A stretch of 64,000 bases of DNA from positions 34,415,705-34,479,704 of the forward strand of contig NC_031776.1 of the NCBI RefSeq assembly GCF_001522545.3, in the 5' to 3' direction. The position numbers and the translations under genes were made by a program. This document shows positions 45,260 through 56,503 of this stretch, in pieces. This stretch comes from Parus major (lineage: Eukaryota; Chordata; Aves; Passeriformes; Paridae). A model generated the notes under the pieces. It was not told the DNA's origin. It did no database searches and saw only the letters and a list, made by a program, of their open reading frames with translations. The stretch's first letter is position 1. Every line of letters starts with the position of its first letter.

Positions 45260-46060
45260 CTCATATTTGAGTAATGTGGCAGTGACTGAAGCAGCACATC
45301 AGTTCTCATGGTCCCATGCTCCCCAGATCGATTACACCCTGTCACACCAACACAGCAGAAGTCATCGTCTGAGGGGAAAACCCACTCGTTTCTCACTGCA
45401 TTCCCAACCGCTTCAGAACCTCTGCCAGCACATGCTAGCTCTGATAACATTTTAAGATACTGCTCTGCTGAAATGAAAGCCTTGCTTGCAAGGCCAAGCT
45501 GTCTGAAGTTCTCCCATCCCTCATTTAAATCCAGCCTAATTAGCCCAACTACAGACCTTGTTGTTATACATGCTGAAGTATAATGGCTGCTATTATAGCA
45601 GCTTGCAGCAGCAAAGATATATGATTTTGAACGATATGTCAAGGAAAAATAAACATGTTTCATTTCTTCATTAGATAATGTTTATTTATAGCACAATATA
45701 TATCTACCTCCACTGTACCATTAAAGTTTTGACTGCTTTTTAACTATAAAATTTGATATTGTTGTGGCAGCTGCACTAGTCAAATGATTGCTATAGTACA
45801 GCTGTTATCAAAGAGTAAGATTTATAGCTGCCCTACATGGTGTAAAGATATGTGCATGTTTACTTTGTGTTTTACTACTTGTGTCCTATATTTTAATGAC
45901 ACAAGGTGAGATGAAATAGTGAAATAATAAACTCTTTTTGCTGCCGCAAAAGCAAATGGCACTATTTGTTTAAAGTTTGGTGTTAAATTATCTATTGTGC
46001 AATGATGAAAATTTTTCTCTCTGCTATTTTGGTTTATTTAAATATATTTTACATGTTAGT
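45260..46060. promoter_or_regulatory. Long candidate conserved non-coding element
   Basis: About 800 bp of repeat-free sequence with a strong developmental-enhancer texture. It contains 'cctaattagcccaac' (homeodomain), GCTGCTA-TTA-TAGCAGC inverted arms (45586-45602), 'gaacgatatgtcaagg' and 'ggcagctgcactag'. It also has 'acagctgttatcaaag' (E-box plus GATA/TCF-like) and 'ttgctgccgcaaaagc'. A 137-codon minus-strand frame crosses its first half but overlaps other open frames and resembles no family. Function is inferred from composition. Confidence 0.5.
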
Positions 46061-46580
46061 AGCAATCTTAGGGTTGTTTTTTTTTACTGTTTTTGCTTTT
46101 TTTGGAGAAGTGCTCTGGAACTGGGCTGAGAACAACATGCTCAATGAAACATGTCAAGCTATGTTATATTGTAGGTAAGGATCAATATTTTAACCCTTGG
46201 ATAGACTGTAAGAGCACCCTGATCAGCAGCTTCCCACATTGGTGCTTTTCTAGGAAAATTAGATGAATGTGAATAGGGCACCAATATCCCATTTTATGGG
46301 GCTGCTGTCCCACATGACCCTATTGCAGCAGGTCCCTGGGCAATACAGCATGCATGAAAAGAGGCTCAGAAAATCTCTTGGTAAAGAAGGGGTGAGAAAG
46401 CCCATCCAGCTCAATGGCCAGATCCTGACCATCAGTACAAATCATTTATAGCCAGTGTTGAGCTCTCCTGCCCAAACCCAAGGCAAAATTCAAATTTTCT
46501 AACCACAGCACACAGCATTTGCAGAGTAGACACCTTTGGCTGCTGTTTTGATTTTCTTAGTGACCAATGTCTTTTTACAG

Positions 46581-46808
46581 ATCCTTCTTTCTTTTTTTCC
46601 ACTGGTTGGATCTCAACAAGGACTGCCTAATCAAAAGGGCCTGCAAGCAGAATTGGGTTATTTTGTGAAGGCTGAGGTCCTTCAGAAGAAATGTGATATA
46701 CATCAAGTGCAGTGGATAGTCCTGTGCATAAGAGGAGAATTTAAAATTCAAACCTTCTCTGAAACTCCAAAACCAGATGGAAACAAAAGGAAAAGCTATG
46801 GAGGAGAG
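46581..46808 (+). other. Candidate internal exon (76 codons), unassigned
   Basis: A 228-base stretch starts after an acceptor-like 'ctttttacag' and ends at GGAGAG followed by a consensus donor, GTAAGT. It is open in one frame throughout and begins and ends in phase 0. Its predicted peptide (for example QAELGYFVKAEVLQKKCDI) is unfamiliar. The upstream pyrimidine tract is short and continues inside the putative exon. It may be a non-coding RNA exon or chance. Confidence 0.25.
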
Positions 46809-48092
46809 GTAAGTGATAGACTTTACATTCTTATTTAATTTTTATGATCTGTCTTGTGCACCTTTATTTGCTATTTGCTATTCAGTCCAATCCTGTCTGT
46901 GTGAAATTCAACTAGGTTTCATTTTTTTGAGTGGGAAAGAAGGGACATTGGTTTCCCCTTAAGATAATCCATAAGACAATATTCCTCACTCTGTGTTTAG
47001 TTGAGTCAGTCATGTATTTGTGTCTCCTACCAAACTCTTTTATTCACTAAATATATTACATTTATCTTTTTCTTGCATTTTTTTTTAACAGGGAAACATG
47101 AACTATAGCAACTTACTTATCTGCTTTCCTTTGAACTCTTTTCTGCCTGTTGTCTTGAACATTTCCTGTGCTTGTAGAATGGGTACTTTTACCTCCTCAC
47201 CACATTTTTAATATATTTGAATTAAATTAAAAGAGTGTTTGAGAGCTGGAAGAGCTGAGCACTGGACAACCCAATGATCACAGGTTTTTGCTGAAGATGC
47301 AAGCTGCATATCATGGGCTGGAATGTCAGGACTCTGCCAGGTTCTAATGGATGGTAACACCTCTTTTGACTTGGTTGGGAAAGTGACTCCTCATGGTTTT
47401 TTTGTATTTTAGCTTTTTTACCTTTATTTGCCAGTGCATGAATTTTGAAAGCTATGTAAAAATGTAGTGAAAACAGGCGTTCTCATGAGGCCTCCTTTCC
47501 TTCCTGGGTTTTCTCATGTCATAAATCCAAAAACAGACATTTGTCTTGATATTTTAGTGGGGTTTTATTAATTTATTTATTTATTTATGGCAGAGAACAA
47601 AAGTCTATGATAAATTAAAATATAAAAAAAAATAAAGAAGAAGAAAAATGAGAACTTCACATCTTGTAAAAGATTTGGCTCTAGGTTTGAGGAAAGCTCT
47701 GTGCTCCCTATTATTTTACTCAGCCATCCCTGCCATGAGATTACTTTGCCTTAGGGTGATGGCTAGTAGGATTTGCTCAAGCATTACTTCTTATCAAAAC
47801 TATGACCAGCAGCTTGGTGATCACTGGGGTCCCCAAGCACAGACTTTACAGGGAACTTACAGGCTCAGTTAAAAAGCAAATTACTGTTAATTAGGCAAAC
47901 AAGCTACCACTAAAGCAGATATGGCAAGTGAGTTGACATTAGGTAAAGTAGAAGTGATAATTAATAACCCAACAATTTGGATGGATCATTGGTTCAGCTC
48001 TGCTCAATCAATAGCTGCTGTCTCTGTGCATTTTGGCTGAAGCTGCACCCAGAGAAAAGGACATTTCTGTGGAAACCACTCTGCCCAGGCCA
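46809..48092. other. Unique AT-rich DNA with a short (ATTT)n run, no gene seen
   Basis: The tetranucleotide ATTT run lies at 47571-47588. No other repeat and no coding exon recognised. Confidence 0.5.
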
Positions 48093-48118
48093 GACAGATG
48101 TGCCACACCACATCTGTC
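48093..48118. other. Perfect 10-bp hairpin of paired E-boxes
   Basis: GACAGATGTG and its exact reverse complement are separated by six bases. Each arm contains the CAGATG/CATCTG E-box core. Confidence 0.85.
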
Positions 48119-49202
48119 CTACCAATTCCAGCAGCTTTTTCCAGAGGTAGGGCTCTCCCAATGGAGGGGCCAACTCCATAGGTATGGGGACAAGTATTTT
48201 GGATTAATTCACCTTAAATGAGCTTAGTATTAGTTTTCAGTCCTTTCACTGCTTTTTTCCCTAAAACCCTGCCAGATATTACTGAAGATCAGATTTTGCA
48301 ATTACAGAGTAACCACATCCTAATCCTGGGTTTTCCTGCTAATCAGAAACAATTTTTCTCTTGTCGGTTGTGTTCCCTTAATTCATTTTGTCTTAACCCT
48401 TTCTCTACATTTAACAGGAGATAGATGCCTCAAATTTTCACCTCTGCTCATATGGGGAGCTTTTACACTGACCAGACACAAACAGTAACTCTAATATTAT
48501 GTTACAAAAATATTCTTTGAGCATCTTAAGCACATGATTCCTCGAGGTCCAGGAAACTGGGATGAAAACCAGTAGCTCTGCTATAAAGACCTCTGCATCA
48601 TCTGTTGAGTCCATTTTCCTTATTTAAAGTAGACAGAAATAAAAAAGGAGAGAACCATAAAGGAGATAGAAAATAAGTAGCTGAAAAACCCACTGAAATA
48701 ACACACCCACTAAAATAATGAAGTCATAAACACAAGGAAAATTTGTGTTAAGGCTACAAAAATACTTTACCTCAGTTCCCTTGGGGCTTGTCTTTACAAG
48801 ACACATGGCCCTTTTCACTTTATGAGAAGAATCCAAGACGCTCAGCTGTATTTCCAAGGCTGGGCAATGCTTTAAGAAAATATTGTAAGACTGCTATGTC
48901 TGGTCTGACCCAGAACCCTGCTTGAAAAAGCTTTACAAATACACTGGAGCAGATGTTTGACTTGAAGTATATCTGCCACCAGCTGATGGTGCACCCTGGC
49001 TCATTATCTTATTAATTATAGAGCTGATTCCTTATTGAGGAACCATCATCCCAGAGCTCTCCTTTTAAAACTCAAGTGTTAAGTATCTCAACTGGGTGGT
49101 TTTTGTTTTTTTTTTTTGAGGCTGAACAAAAGCAAAAGTCATAGAGCAATAATTTGTTTATCCTTTCTCAGGCCCCGTGTCACTGTTTTTGCTTCACAAA
49201 TA
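48119..49202. other. Unique DNA, no gene seen
   Basis: No repeat family, RNA gene or exon recognised. Confidence 0.5.
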
Positions 49203-49256
49203 TGTTCCTATCAGAGAAAGTTTTGGGTTGGAAAGGACATAAAAGATCATCTAAAA
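49203..49256 (-). mobile_element. Very short CR1 tail fragment
   Basis: 'gttttgggttggaaaggaca' followed by 'taaaagatcatct' equals the last bases of a CR1 3' end in reverse orientation. Nothing further of the element is visible. Confidence 0.65.
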
Positions 49257-50873
49257 TAAAATTTCCATCTTTCTCTCTACCATTTCTTTGCTTCTACATT
49301 TTTCCAAAGGATACAAGTCTACCTCTTGCTCCCACACACTGATGAGGTGATGCAGAAGTATTTGCAGAACTAACACTGACTCTGGTTTGCATCCACTGAA
49401 GCTGTAATGATACAGTCTTAGTTAGTTCTGTCTTTGCAATATTTACACCATGGTTGTCTCCTGGGTCTTGGAAGTTCTTCCCAGTGTCACACAAAATTAG
49501 CATTTCCTGTGACCGGAATCAATAAAATTATTTATGTTAGTAAATACTGCTGATTATGAAAAGCAATTGTATATTTTAGTGATTATGGCCATATTTTGAC
49601 CAGAAGTGTTTTGACACTTCAGCAAAGTGCCAGATTTTCAGCAGGGTTTGTAACTCAGAGCCTTTGATTTGAAATCTTGTGGCCAGGTTTTTTTTATTGT
49701 GCTGAACACCCAAAGAGCTCTGGGAGTGCTGAGCTCTGTGCTGGGGAAATCCTGCTCTGCCTTGGGCAGCCTGGCATTGGCTGCTGGGCTGATTCCTGCC
49801 CGGGCTCCAGCGCTGCAGAGCATGAGAGCCACACTCAGCTCTGTCCTCCAGTGATGACTGCACGTGTGGGTGGCACAAAGAGGAGTTTGGAATGTTTTTA
49901 GGGAAGTCTCCTCTTTCTTCATGTGTCACGTTATTCAGGGTCGCAGCATTATCTGATAAAACAAATCTCAGCATCTCTTTGAAGAAAACGCTTCTGTGAG
50001 AGGGTTTCTGCAGATACATAAAGCTGGACTTGTGTTTGAAACCCCAAAGAGGGGGCTGGACACAGCTGTAGAGGTGACACAGAGCTGATTTCACAAGGCC
50101 TTCATCTCCCCTTCTATGTGACATTCAGGATGTGTTGCACCAGCAACATCCTTGTCCTCCTTCCCACTGAAAAGCTTTCACCTCTTCATGACCTCATGTC
50201 AGGAAAGAACTTTTTTTGATTAATATTCACCAGGGCAATGGTACTCCTTAGACATTCAAAATGAAAATTGTTTTGCCTTTTTAATCACCTTTTACCAACG
50301 TAGCAAAGCCATAACTAAGCTGAACTGACATTATTTTCTTATGATCGTATAAAAGAGGAGAAAAGCATTCATATTGTCTTTGGACACTTTTACTTTAGTG
50401 ACAGTATTGAATATATACCATTATGAAAAGACATTTATAATCTCTTAAATTTACTCTGTCTCTATCTGATCTGGCATTTGCTGCCTCTATGCTGGTGACC
50501 ATATGTGTGTGCTATAGATCAGTGTGCATGTGCTGCATGGAAGGAGGAAGAGGGCTGAGCAACTAAATCCATCAGAAACAAATATGATACAGCACCGACC
50601 TGCAACGATGCTTTTCTCAGTGCCCACAAACTCTCCTTTCCATCAGGGCCTCTCTGTTCTGCTGGATTTTTTCAGAGCTCCATTTCCACCCTTCTTTCAG
50701 GGTGGATGTAACGAGAAATGTTCTCTGTCAAGGCTGGTTTGGGAAATATTTTGGGGGTTGAGTTCAATTTTCTGTAAAGTTTATCTTTGTTCTGGTTTTG
50801 CTTTTGTTTTATTTGTTTAGCTGGTTTTTTTGTTTGTTTGTGGGCTCTGTTTTGTTATGATTTTCTTCCACAG
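49257..50873. other. Unique DNA with a long minus-strand open frame, no supported gene
   Basis: The longest gap-free open frame of the window (182 codons, 49576-50124, minus) lies here in a GC-richer patch. It lacks any domain I recognise and competes with open frames on both strands, so it is not called as a gene. No repeat family recognised. Confidence 0.45.
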
Positions 50874-50954
50874 GTGGAGCAGGACAGGAACTCTGTCTCA
50901 GACATGGGAAGTGTCCTTTCCAAGCACATGAGGAAGTCTGTTCTGCAGCAGCAG
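50874..50954 (+). other. Candidate internal exon (27 codons), unassigned
   Basis: An 81-base segment preceded by a good acceptor ('gattttcttccacag') and followed by a good donor (CAGCAGCAG then GTAAAA). It is open in phase 0 and encodes a peptide starting VEQDRNSVSDMGSVLSKHMR and ending KSVLQQQ, with serine- and charge-rich composition typical of disordered protein. The other two phases are less plausible; one contains a stop. Its phase would match the end of the candidate exon at 46581-46808. I cannot name the gene. Confidence 0.35.
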
Positions 50955-51578
50955 GTAAAATGATCCATTGCTTGACACTGCAGAGGATTGTCCAGCATCA
51001 CACAGGTCATGGGGCCATGTGTCCAACTTGGAAAATTTCTCATCTGCTCCTTTTGCACTGGAGGGGGAGGGAGTTGGTGTTCATTGCCCCCTCTACTCCA
51101 TAGGATTTCTGCTAGAGGTTTAAAATATGCAACTTCTCTACTCCTGCAGCAAAGTCTGGTGTAAATCCCATCTCAGAGATGTCTTTTGCAAAAAATAAAT
51201 GAGTAAAAGATTAAATAAATATTAAGTATATATATATATATAAGTATAAATAAGTATAAATGAAAGTCCCTTTCTAATACCCAGCATTGGCTGCATTTTC
51301 TTTATTGTTTCACTCTGAAATTTCTCTGTCTGAAGTGACCACTCAAGCTAATGTGTAAAAACCCAAGAAATCACATTTGTGTCAGTTTTCTGACTTGCTA
51401 TTCAGCGAGCTGCAGCTTTTTCATAGCACCTGGAGATAATTTAAGATGTTGGTAATTTCCAGTAGGTGCAGGAAGTGTGTGTCAGTTGTCAGCATCTGTT
51501 GCTCTGTTATGTAAAAATACCTCATTTCAGGGCATATAAAATTCCCAGCAGTATTTTTTAGGTGAGACCCAGGTGAAA
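50955..51578. other. Unique DNA with (TA)n and a 10-bp tandem repeat
   Basis: A TA dinucleotide run at 51227-51242 is followed by two copies of a TAAGTATAAA unit (51241-51260). No gene seen. Confidence 0.6.
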
Positions 51579-51995
51579 TCGTGGAATCATTAGGAGTGGA
51601 AAAGACCTTTAAGGCCCTTCAGGCCAGTCATCAGCCCAGCACCACCACCACGTTCTCCACTAAACCATTTCCCCAAGTGCAACATCCACATTATTTTTGA
51701 TAACTCCAAGGATGGTGATTCCATCACTTCCCTGGAAGCGTGTTCCAATACTTTTCAACCATTCCCATGAAAAACATTTTACTAATACCTCACCTAAACC
51801 TCACCTGGTGCAATTTGAGGCTGTTTTGTCCTGTCTCTTGCTACCTTGGAGAGGAAGCTGAGCCCAGCTCACCAAAACCTTCTTTCATAGAATTATAGAG
51901 AGTTATAAATGTCCCCCTGAGCCTCCTTTTCTGCAGCCTAAATAACCCCAGCTCCTTCTGCCACTCCTCATCACACTTGTGCTCCAGACCCAAAC
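51579..51995 (-). mobile_element. CR1 LINE 3' fragment (about 415 bp)
   Basis: A reverse-oriented CR1. It begins with 'cgtggaatcattaggagtgg' and 'aaaagacctttaaggccctt', then 'ccactaaaccatttccccaa', 'ccatcacttccctggaagcg' and 'gcaatttgaggctgttttgt'. It continues to 'taaataaccccagctccttc' and 'gctccagacccaaa'. It is of a different, older CR1 subfamily than the copies at 597 and 21076. It is 5'-truncated where the CCTAA-type repeat begins. Confidence 0.9.
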
Positions 51996-52000
51996 CTGTC

Positions 52001-52041
52001 TTAACCTAACTTAATCTAACCTAACCTAATAAAAAAAAAAA
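52001..52041. repeat. Short CCTAA-type tandem repeat plus A-run
   Basis: Imperfect copies of CTAAC/CTTAA units (TTAGG-like on the other strand) occupy 52001-52030. They are followed by about eleven A. The repeat lies exactly at the truncated 5' edge of the neighbouring CR1. Confidence 0.75.
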
Positions 52042-52983
52042 GGTTATTATATTATTTTTCACAATAGGTACGATTTCTTTAAAAACACACCATTTAAAAC
52101 AAAATATTTCATGTGATTTCTCATTCCAAATCCACTGTTAATCAGTGGGATGGAATTTAAACTGTTTCCTGTTTTTTCTGGGGTGTTTTATTGTTCCTGG
52201 TGAATTGCAGGGAATATGTAAAGTGGAATTTGAAGCAAGGATGGCATAATGTATTTCAGGATACACCTTGACAGAGGCATTAATTCACTTCAGGTTCACT
52301 CCACATGGAAACTCTGTATTTTTATGACATATACAGTTGGTTGTAATGCCATACTGGGTATCATGTATAACATCAAAGAGCTAAGTATGTATAAAGGTAT
52401 GTTGTATTTCTTTAGTTCATTTCAACAAATTCCTTTTCAACCTTGGATACCTCCTGCTTAAAACCTTTAGCTCGTCTTGCACTTTTATTTGCATCATTTC
52501 TGTCCAAAAATAATATTTGTAACAGGAAAACAGAATGACTAGGATATCTTCTTTTTTGTTGTTTTTGTTATAGCCTTAAGCTATTTAACTCTTAGGTGTC
52601 TTTGGAAAGCTGACAAAAGTTTACCAAATAAAGTTAAGTTCTTGGAGTATCATCAGCTTGCTTTCCACGCTGTCATGAAATTGTTTTCTTAAATTGGGCT
52701 GCTTCCCAAACGAAATTTTCCTCTACTGAGATAACGTCCCACAGCAGATTTTCTGAAGCCTTCAGAGATTATTCCTGGGCCAGGATTTCAGGCTTTGCTG
52801 AGCGAATAAGCAGAGGGCTTTTCGTGGGGGGGACCAAGCAAGGCAGAGAAAAAGCAGGTGTGACCTGGGAGCTGTGGAGATGCTTTCACATGGTACATGA
52901 AGCCAGGGTGACAGATCATCCTGAGCAGGAGGGATTGCTCTCTGTGCCATCCTCTGAGCAGTTTGTAACATGGGTGGGATTGT
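52042..52983. other. Unique DNA, no gene seen
   Basis: No identifiable repeat or exon. GC-richer from about 52760. Confidence 0.5.
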
Positions 52984-53098
52984 ATAATCATAGAGTGGTT
53001 TGGGTTGGAAAGGAACTTAAAGCTCTTCTTGTTCCAATCCCTGTGTGGGCAGAGACATCTTCCACCAGACCAGGCTGCTCTGTCCCACCTGGCCTGGG
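52984..53098 (-). mobile_element. CR1 3' tail fragment
   Basis: Reverse-oriented CR1 end: 'ataatcatagagtggtttgg', 'gttggaaaggaacttaaagc', then 'gggcagagacatcttccacc' and 'agaccaggctgctctgtccc'. The octamer tail is reduced to about one unit. Confidence 0.88.
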
Positions 53099-53789
53099 TG
53101 GACTGAGTATCTGAATCCTTTAGGAAGGCTGCCTTAGTAAAGGAGTCTGGATGGGAAAGCTCTGCTGAGCTGATTGCTGAGCTGAGGTGTACATTGCTGG
53201 GAAAGGTGTGGACAAGCCTGGATCAAACTCCTGTATTCTCTGCTTCCTTTGGAGGTGACCCTGAAATTCCCCAGACAGAGGAATGATCAGGCTGCCCTCC
53301 CCAAAAGAAGACAAAGGGAATGATTGTCCAACCTTTGCCTGTGCTGATGAGTAGTTACCATTAGCTGGCAAAATGTGTCAGGAGCTGGAAGAGATTTTGT
53401 TTGACCAAATAGTTTAAAATAGTGGTTGGAATTGAAACCAGCTGTTGCAGAAACTGGCCTTTGCAGTAATGTAATTACAACAATCTTTACACTTTCTATA
53501 TCTCTGCTTTTAGCAAGGCAAATGACTTTCAGAGATTTATTTTTGCACAGTGTATCTGAAAAGTGCCCATCTCTGAGGTGGACAGATGCCAGTGGGGACA
53601 TCACGTATCGTGTAACATATTTCAGCTCGAGGCTCTGAAATGTCACAGGATCCACAGAATCCTTGAAGAACAGAGAGGACCTGAGCTTCTGATGTGTCAC
53701 TCAAAGGAGAGGTTGTACATGACACATAGGTTGCTTTATACCACTCTGTAACTTGGTGTGCTTATGCAAAGAAGTGCATGTGGGATCGA
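53099..53789. other. Unique DNA, no gene seen
   Basis: A 137-codon minus-strand frame (53287-53700) shows no family resemblance. No other feature. Confidence 0.5.
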
Positions 53790-54660
53790 TGGCATATGGT
53801 ATATTAAGAAAGAATAACACCAGATTTTTAAAAAATGTATTCACCCATTAAATGGTGTAAATTAAAGTAAGCTGTCAAAATGACAGCACAATAATGCCAT
53901 CTTTGCAATAGCACATACTGCAGCACAGTTAAATCATATCACTTTTGGGGAAGAATTACAGATGAGATCCAAGAAAAAATTGGTTTTGAAATGCAATTCT
54001 TTGTTAGTTAAGACTCATCATTGCTAGCCAGGATCCCCTATAAACACATAAAGCACAGAGTCACCGCAATAAATCATGATAATTTATATCACAGCTAATT
54101 CTGGGGAAGTAGCATCAGGGGTTATACTTCAGATACACTTCATATTACTCAAACTGTAATTATTTTCATTAAAATATAAAATTGCTTACAGCCAAGTTAC
54201 TTGAAACACACAGCGTTGCGCATTTAACCATGTACACAACAGGGCCACAAGAGTTCAAAATAAGTAAAGTCAAGTGTTAAATAACAGCACTTATACTTTT
54301 TAATTGCATATCTTTGCAGACACAATCAATACACTTTTAATATTCCTTTTTAGTGGAACGTTGGACTGGCTTTTTCAATCACCGTCACGTTGATTAAAAG
54401 TCAATGTCAAAATAAACTTGAGAAAATACTGTTAGGTGCTTGTAAGCACAGCCTCTCTAATGGTTTGTGCATGTCAAGAGGGCAAATCTTATTCCAGGAG
54501 GAGAAAAGGAAATGCTTCAAGTTTGTGCGAAGGCGAGCAGTGGAAGGCTGAAGAGTTTGAACGTTTTCAAGTGTAATAATTTATAACACCACTCGCTCTC
54601 TAGTGCCTTTCTCTAACAATCTCAATGGGTTCTACAAACAGTAATTAATTACAGCCTCCA
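53790..54660. promoter_or_regulatory. Long candidate conserved non-coding element
   Basis: Nearly 900 bp of repeat-free AT-rich sequence with dense binding-site-like words. GCTGTCA-AAA-TGACAGC (53871-53887) is a perfect inverted pair of TALE-type (MEIS/TGIF) sites. Also present are 'aatcatgataatttatatca', 'gcgttgcgcatttaac', 'tcaccgtcacgttgattaaa', 'gtgcgaaggcgagcag' and 'cagtaattaattacagc'. The CpG-containing words at 54210-54560 stand out from the flanks. No consistent open frame or splice pair. Enhancer role inferred. Confidence 0.5.
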
Positions 54661-56288
54661 ACACCTCTGAGAGGTAAATACAGGCAGTATGAGGTGCTCT
54701 TCATCTGTTCGTGGAGCAAAGCAACCCCACAAATCTCTGGAATGTACAGGAGCTGCAGGAGAACTTCCCTCTTGGCAGACAACTTAGATATATCTGTCTT
54801 TATTAAATTGAGAGTCAAAAAATGAGTAATAAAATGCATCCTAAAGTCTGTTTTGTTTTTTTTTTTCTCCTGAAAGATCATCCCCCATTCCCTGCAAGGG
54901 ATGAGTTTTACTGCAGGGGAGAATCAAAGCTGAGAGCTAAAAATGTTCTCACCTGTTTGCTTCAGAAGTTAGGTGACAGTGGTGAATGATGCACAGAATT
55001 CCCAAAAAAATAACAGAGAATGGGTTCTCAGGTGTGCAAATGGCCCTTAAAGTCAGTGTGAGTGTACAGACCTTCACTCTAGCCCCAGTTCTCAATCATT
55101 TCATTAGAAAATAATTGTATACATCTCCTGGTGAACATTTATTAATGCAGGTCTCTTCCATTGCTGCAGATACTATCAAGATTCTGGAAATCTGTGGCAC
55201 AGCTGAACTTTTTGTGTCTGTAAGAAAACTCTGCATTCAGACTGGATGAAGGGCCCAAGCAGCTTGAACAAGAACTCTTCTCTCAGAGGAATTTTTCCAG
55301 ATGGCTTTTCCAGCAACTCTTTCCCATGGCAATTCCAGGTGAGCTCAGAGTTCATTTTGAACCTGAGCCTGCTTCCTAAAATATCATGAAATCATGGTGC
55401 TTTTGGTGTCTTTGACATATTGAACTTCTAATTTTCATTTAGGCTAAACCATCTCCACCTTTTCTAAGTCAGGCAGAAGTAAATCTTCAGTTTGCTTGAT
55501 ATCATAATATCATAATCCTCATTTCCTCTCTAGTGGAACAGTCCAGGTTATTCCTATGACTGAAGAAATGGAGGAGCTGTTTTTCTCAGTCTTTCTTGTG
55601 TATTCTCACAAACTGGGGAGCACTAGGAGTGTTGGAATTACGGAACTAAGACACAGAGATTAGGGCTAAATCTCAGCACTAAAGTTTTTGACGTCTAACT
55701 GATGTCAGCAAAACTGCTTTTCCCAACTTTCCCATGCCTGTTGTGCAACATTACAGGGAGTGGAGGATGGTATTCAGCAGTCTTAGGAATTTCAGAGGAA
55801 GAGTAATCATTAGGAAAGAAAGATCATGACAAGTCTCTGGCGTAATGGATTAAGATGTTTTTATGGAAGTGAAAAATGCATATAAATTCAGCAGTGAGGG
55901 AAGGGATCTGACCTCTGGCATTAAGGCAGGGCAGTTGGTTGCCATCACTGTTTCCTGACGATGTGACAGTGAGCTTGAGCTGGAGAAGTCTCCTGTGCCA
56001 TGTCCCAGAAGGGACAATCCAGGCTGGTGGGTCCTGTATCTAATGCCTGTGGTGCTGTCCCAATGAAAAACAACCTCTTGAAGAGTGCAAACATCTTTGT
56101 GTAAGAATGATAATTTCCTAGGAGAACCTGAAAGCCTCCAGGTAAATCCAAAATATAAAAATATAAACCCTCTCACAATGCTGAAACAATTTCCCAAGCA
56201 CAAGATGTTTTGGGCAAAATAAAGCAGACCTGCACCTCATGTGTGGACACTCTCTTCCCACATTTGATTTGCAGTATTTTTTTGTCCA
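54661..56288. other. Unique DNA, no gene seen
   Basis: No recognised repeat or exon. A 117-codon minus-strand frame at 55850-56203 overlaps another in a different register and resembles no family. Confidence 0.5.
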
Positions 56289-56503
56289 TTTAGATTAGGT
56301 ATTATGAAGAAATTAAGTGGTGAGGCCCTGGCACAAATTTTAAAGAAACTGTGGCTGCCCCTGGATTCCTGGAAGTGTCCAAGGCCAGGCTGGATGGAAC
56401 TTGGAGCAACCTGGGACAGTGGAAGTGTCCCTGCCCATGGCAGAGGGTGGAACTGGATAAGCTTTAATGTCCCCTCCAACCCAAACCATTTTATAAATCT
56501 ATG
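56289..56503 (+). mobile_element. CR1 LINE 3' fragment (about 215 bp)
   Basis: A forward-oriented CR1. Sequence order is 'tggtgaggccctggcacaaa', 'aaactgtggctgcccctgga', 'gtccaaggccaggctggatg' and 'ctgcccatggcagagggtgg'. It finishes with 'tcccctccaacccaaaccat' and a degenerate octamer tail, 'tttataaatctatg'. 5'-truncated. Confidence 0.93.

Noticed and set aside
45250..45663. 137-codon minus-strand open frame
   Set aside because: Overlaps a block whose motif texture fits an enhancer, with open frames on the other strand too. No family resemblance.
49576..50124. 182-codon minus-strand open frame
   Set aside because: GC-richer sequence with competing open frames on both strands, no recognisable domain and no splice or promoter context.
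52001..52041. Interstitial telomere (TTAGGG)n
   Set aside because: The unit is a 5-mer of TTAGG/TTAAG type, imperfect and only about 30 bp long, unlike the vertebrate hexamer.
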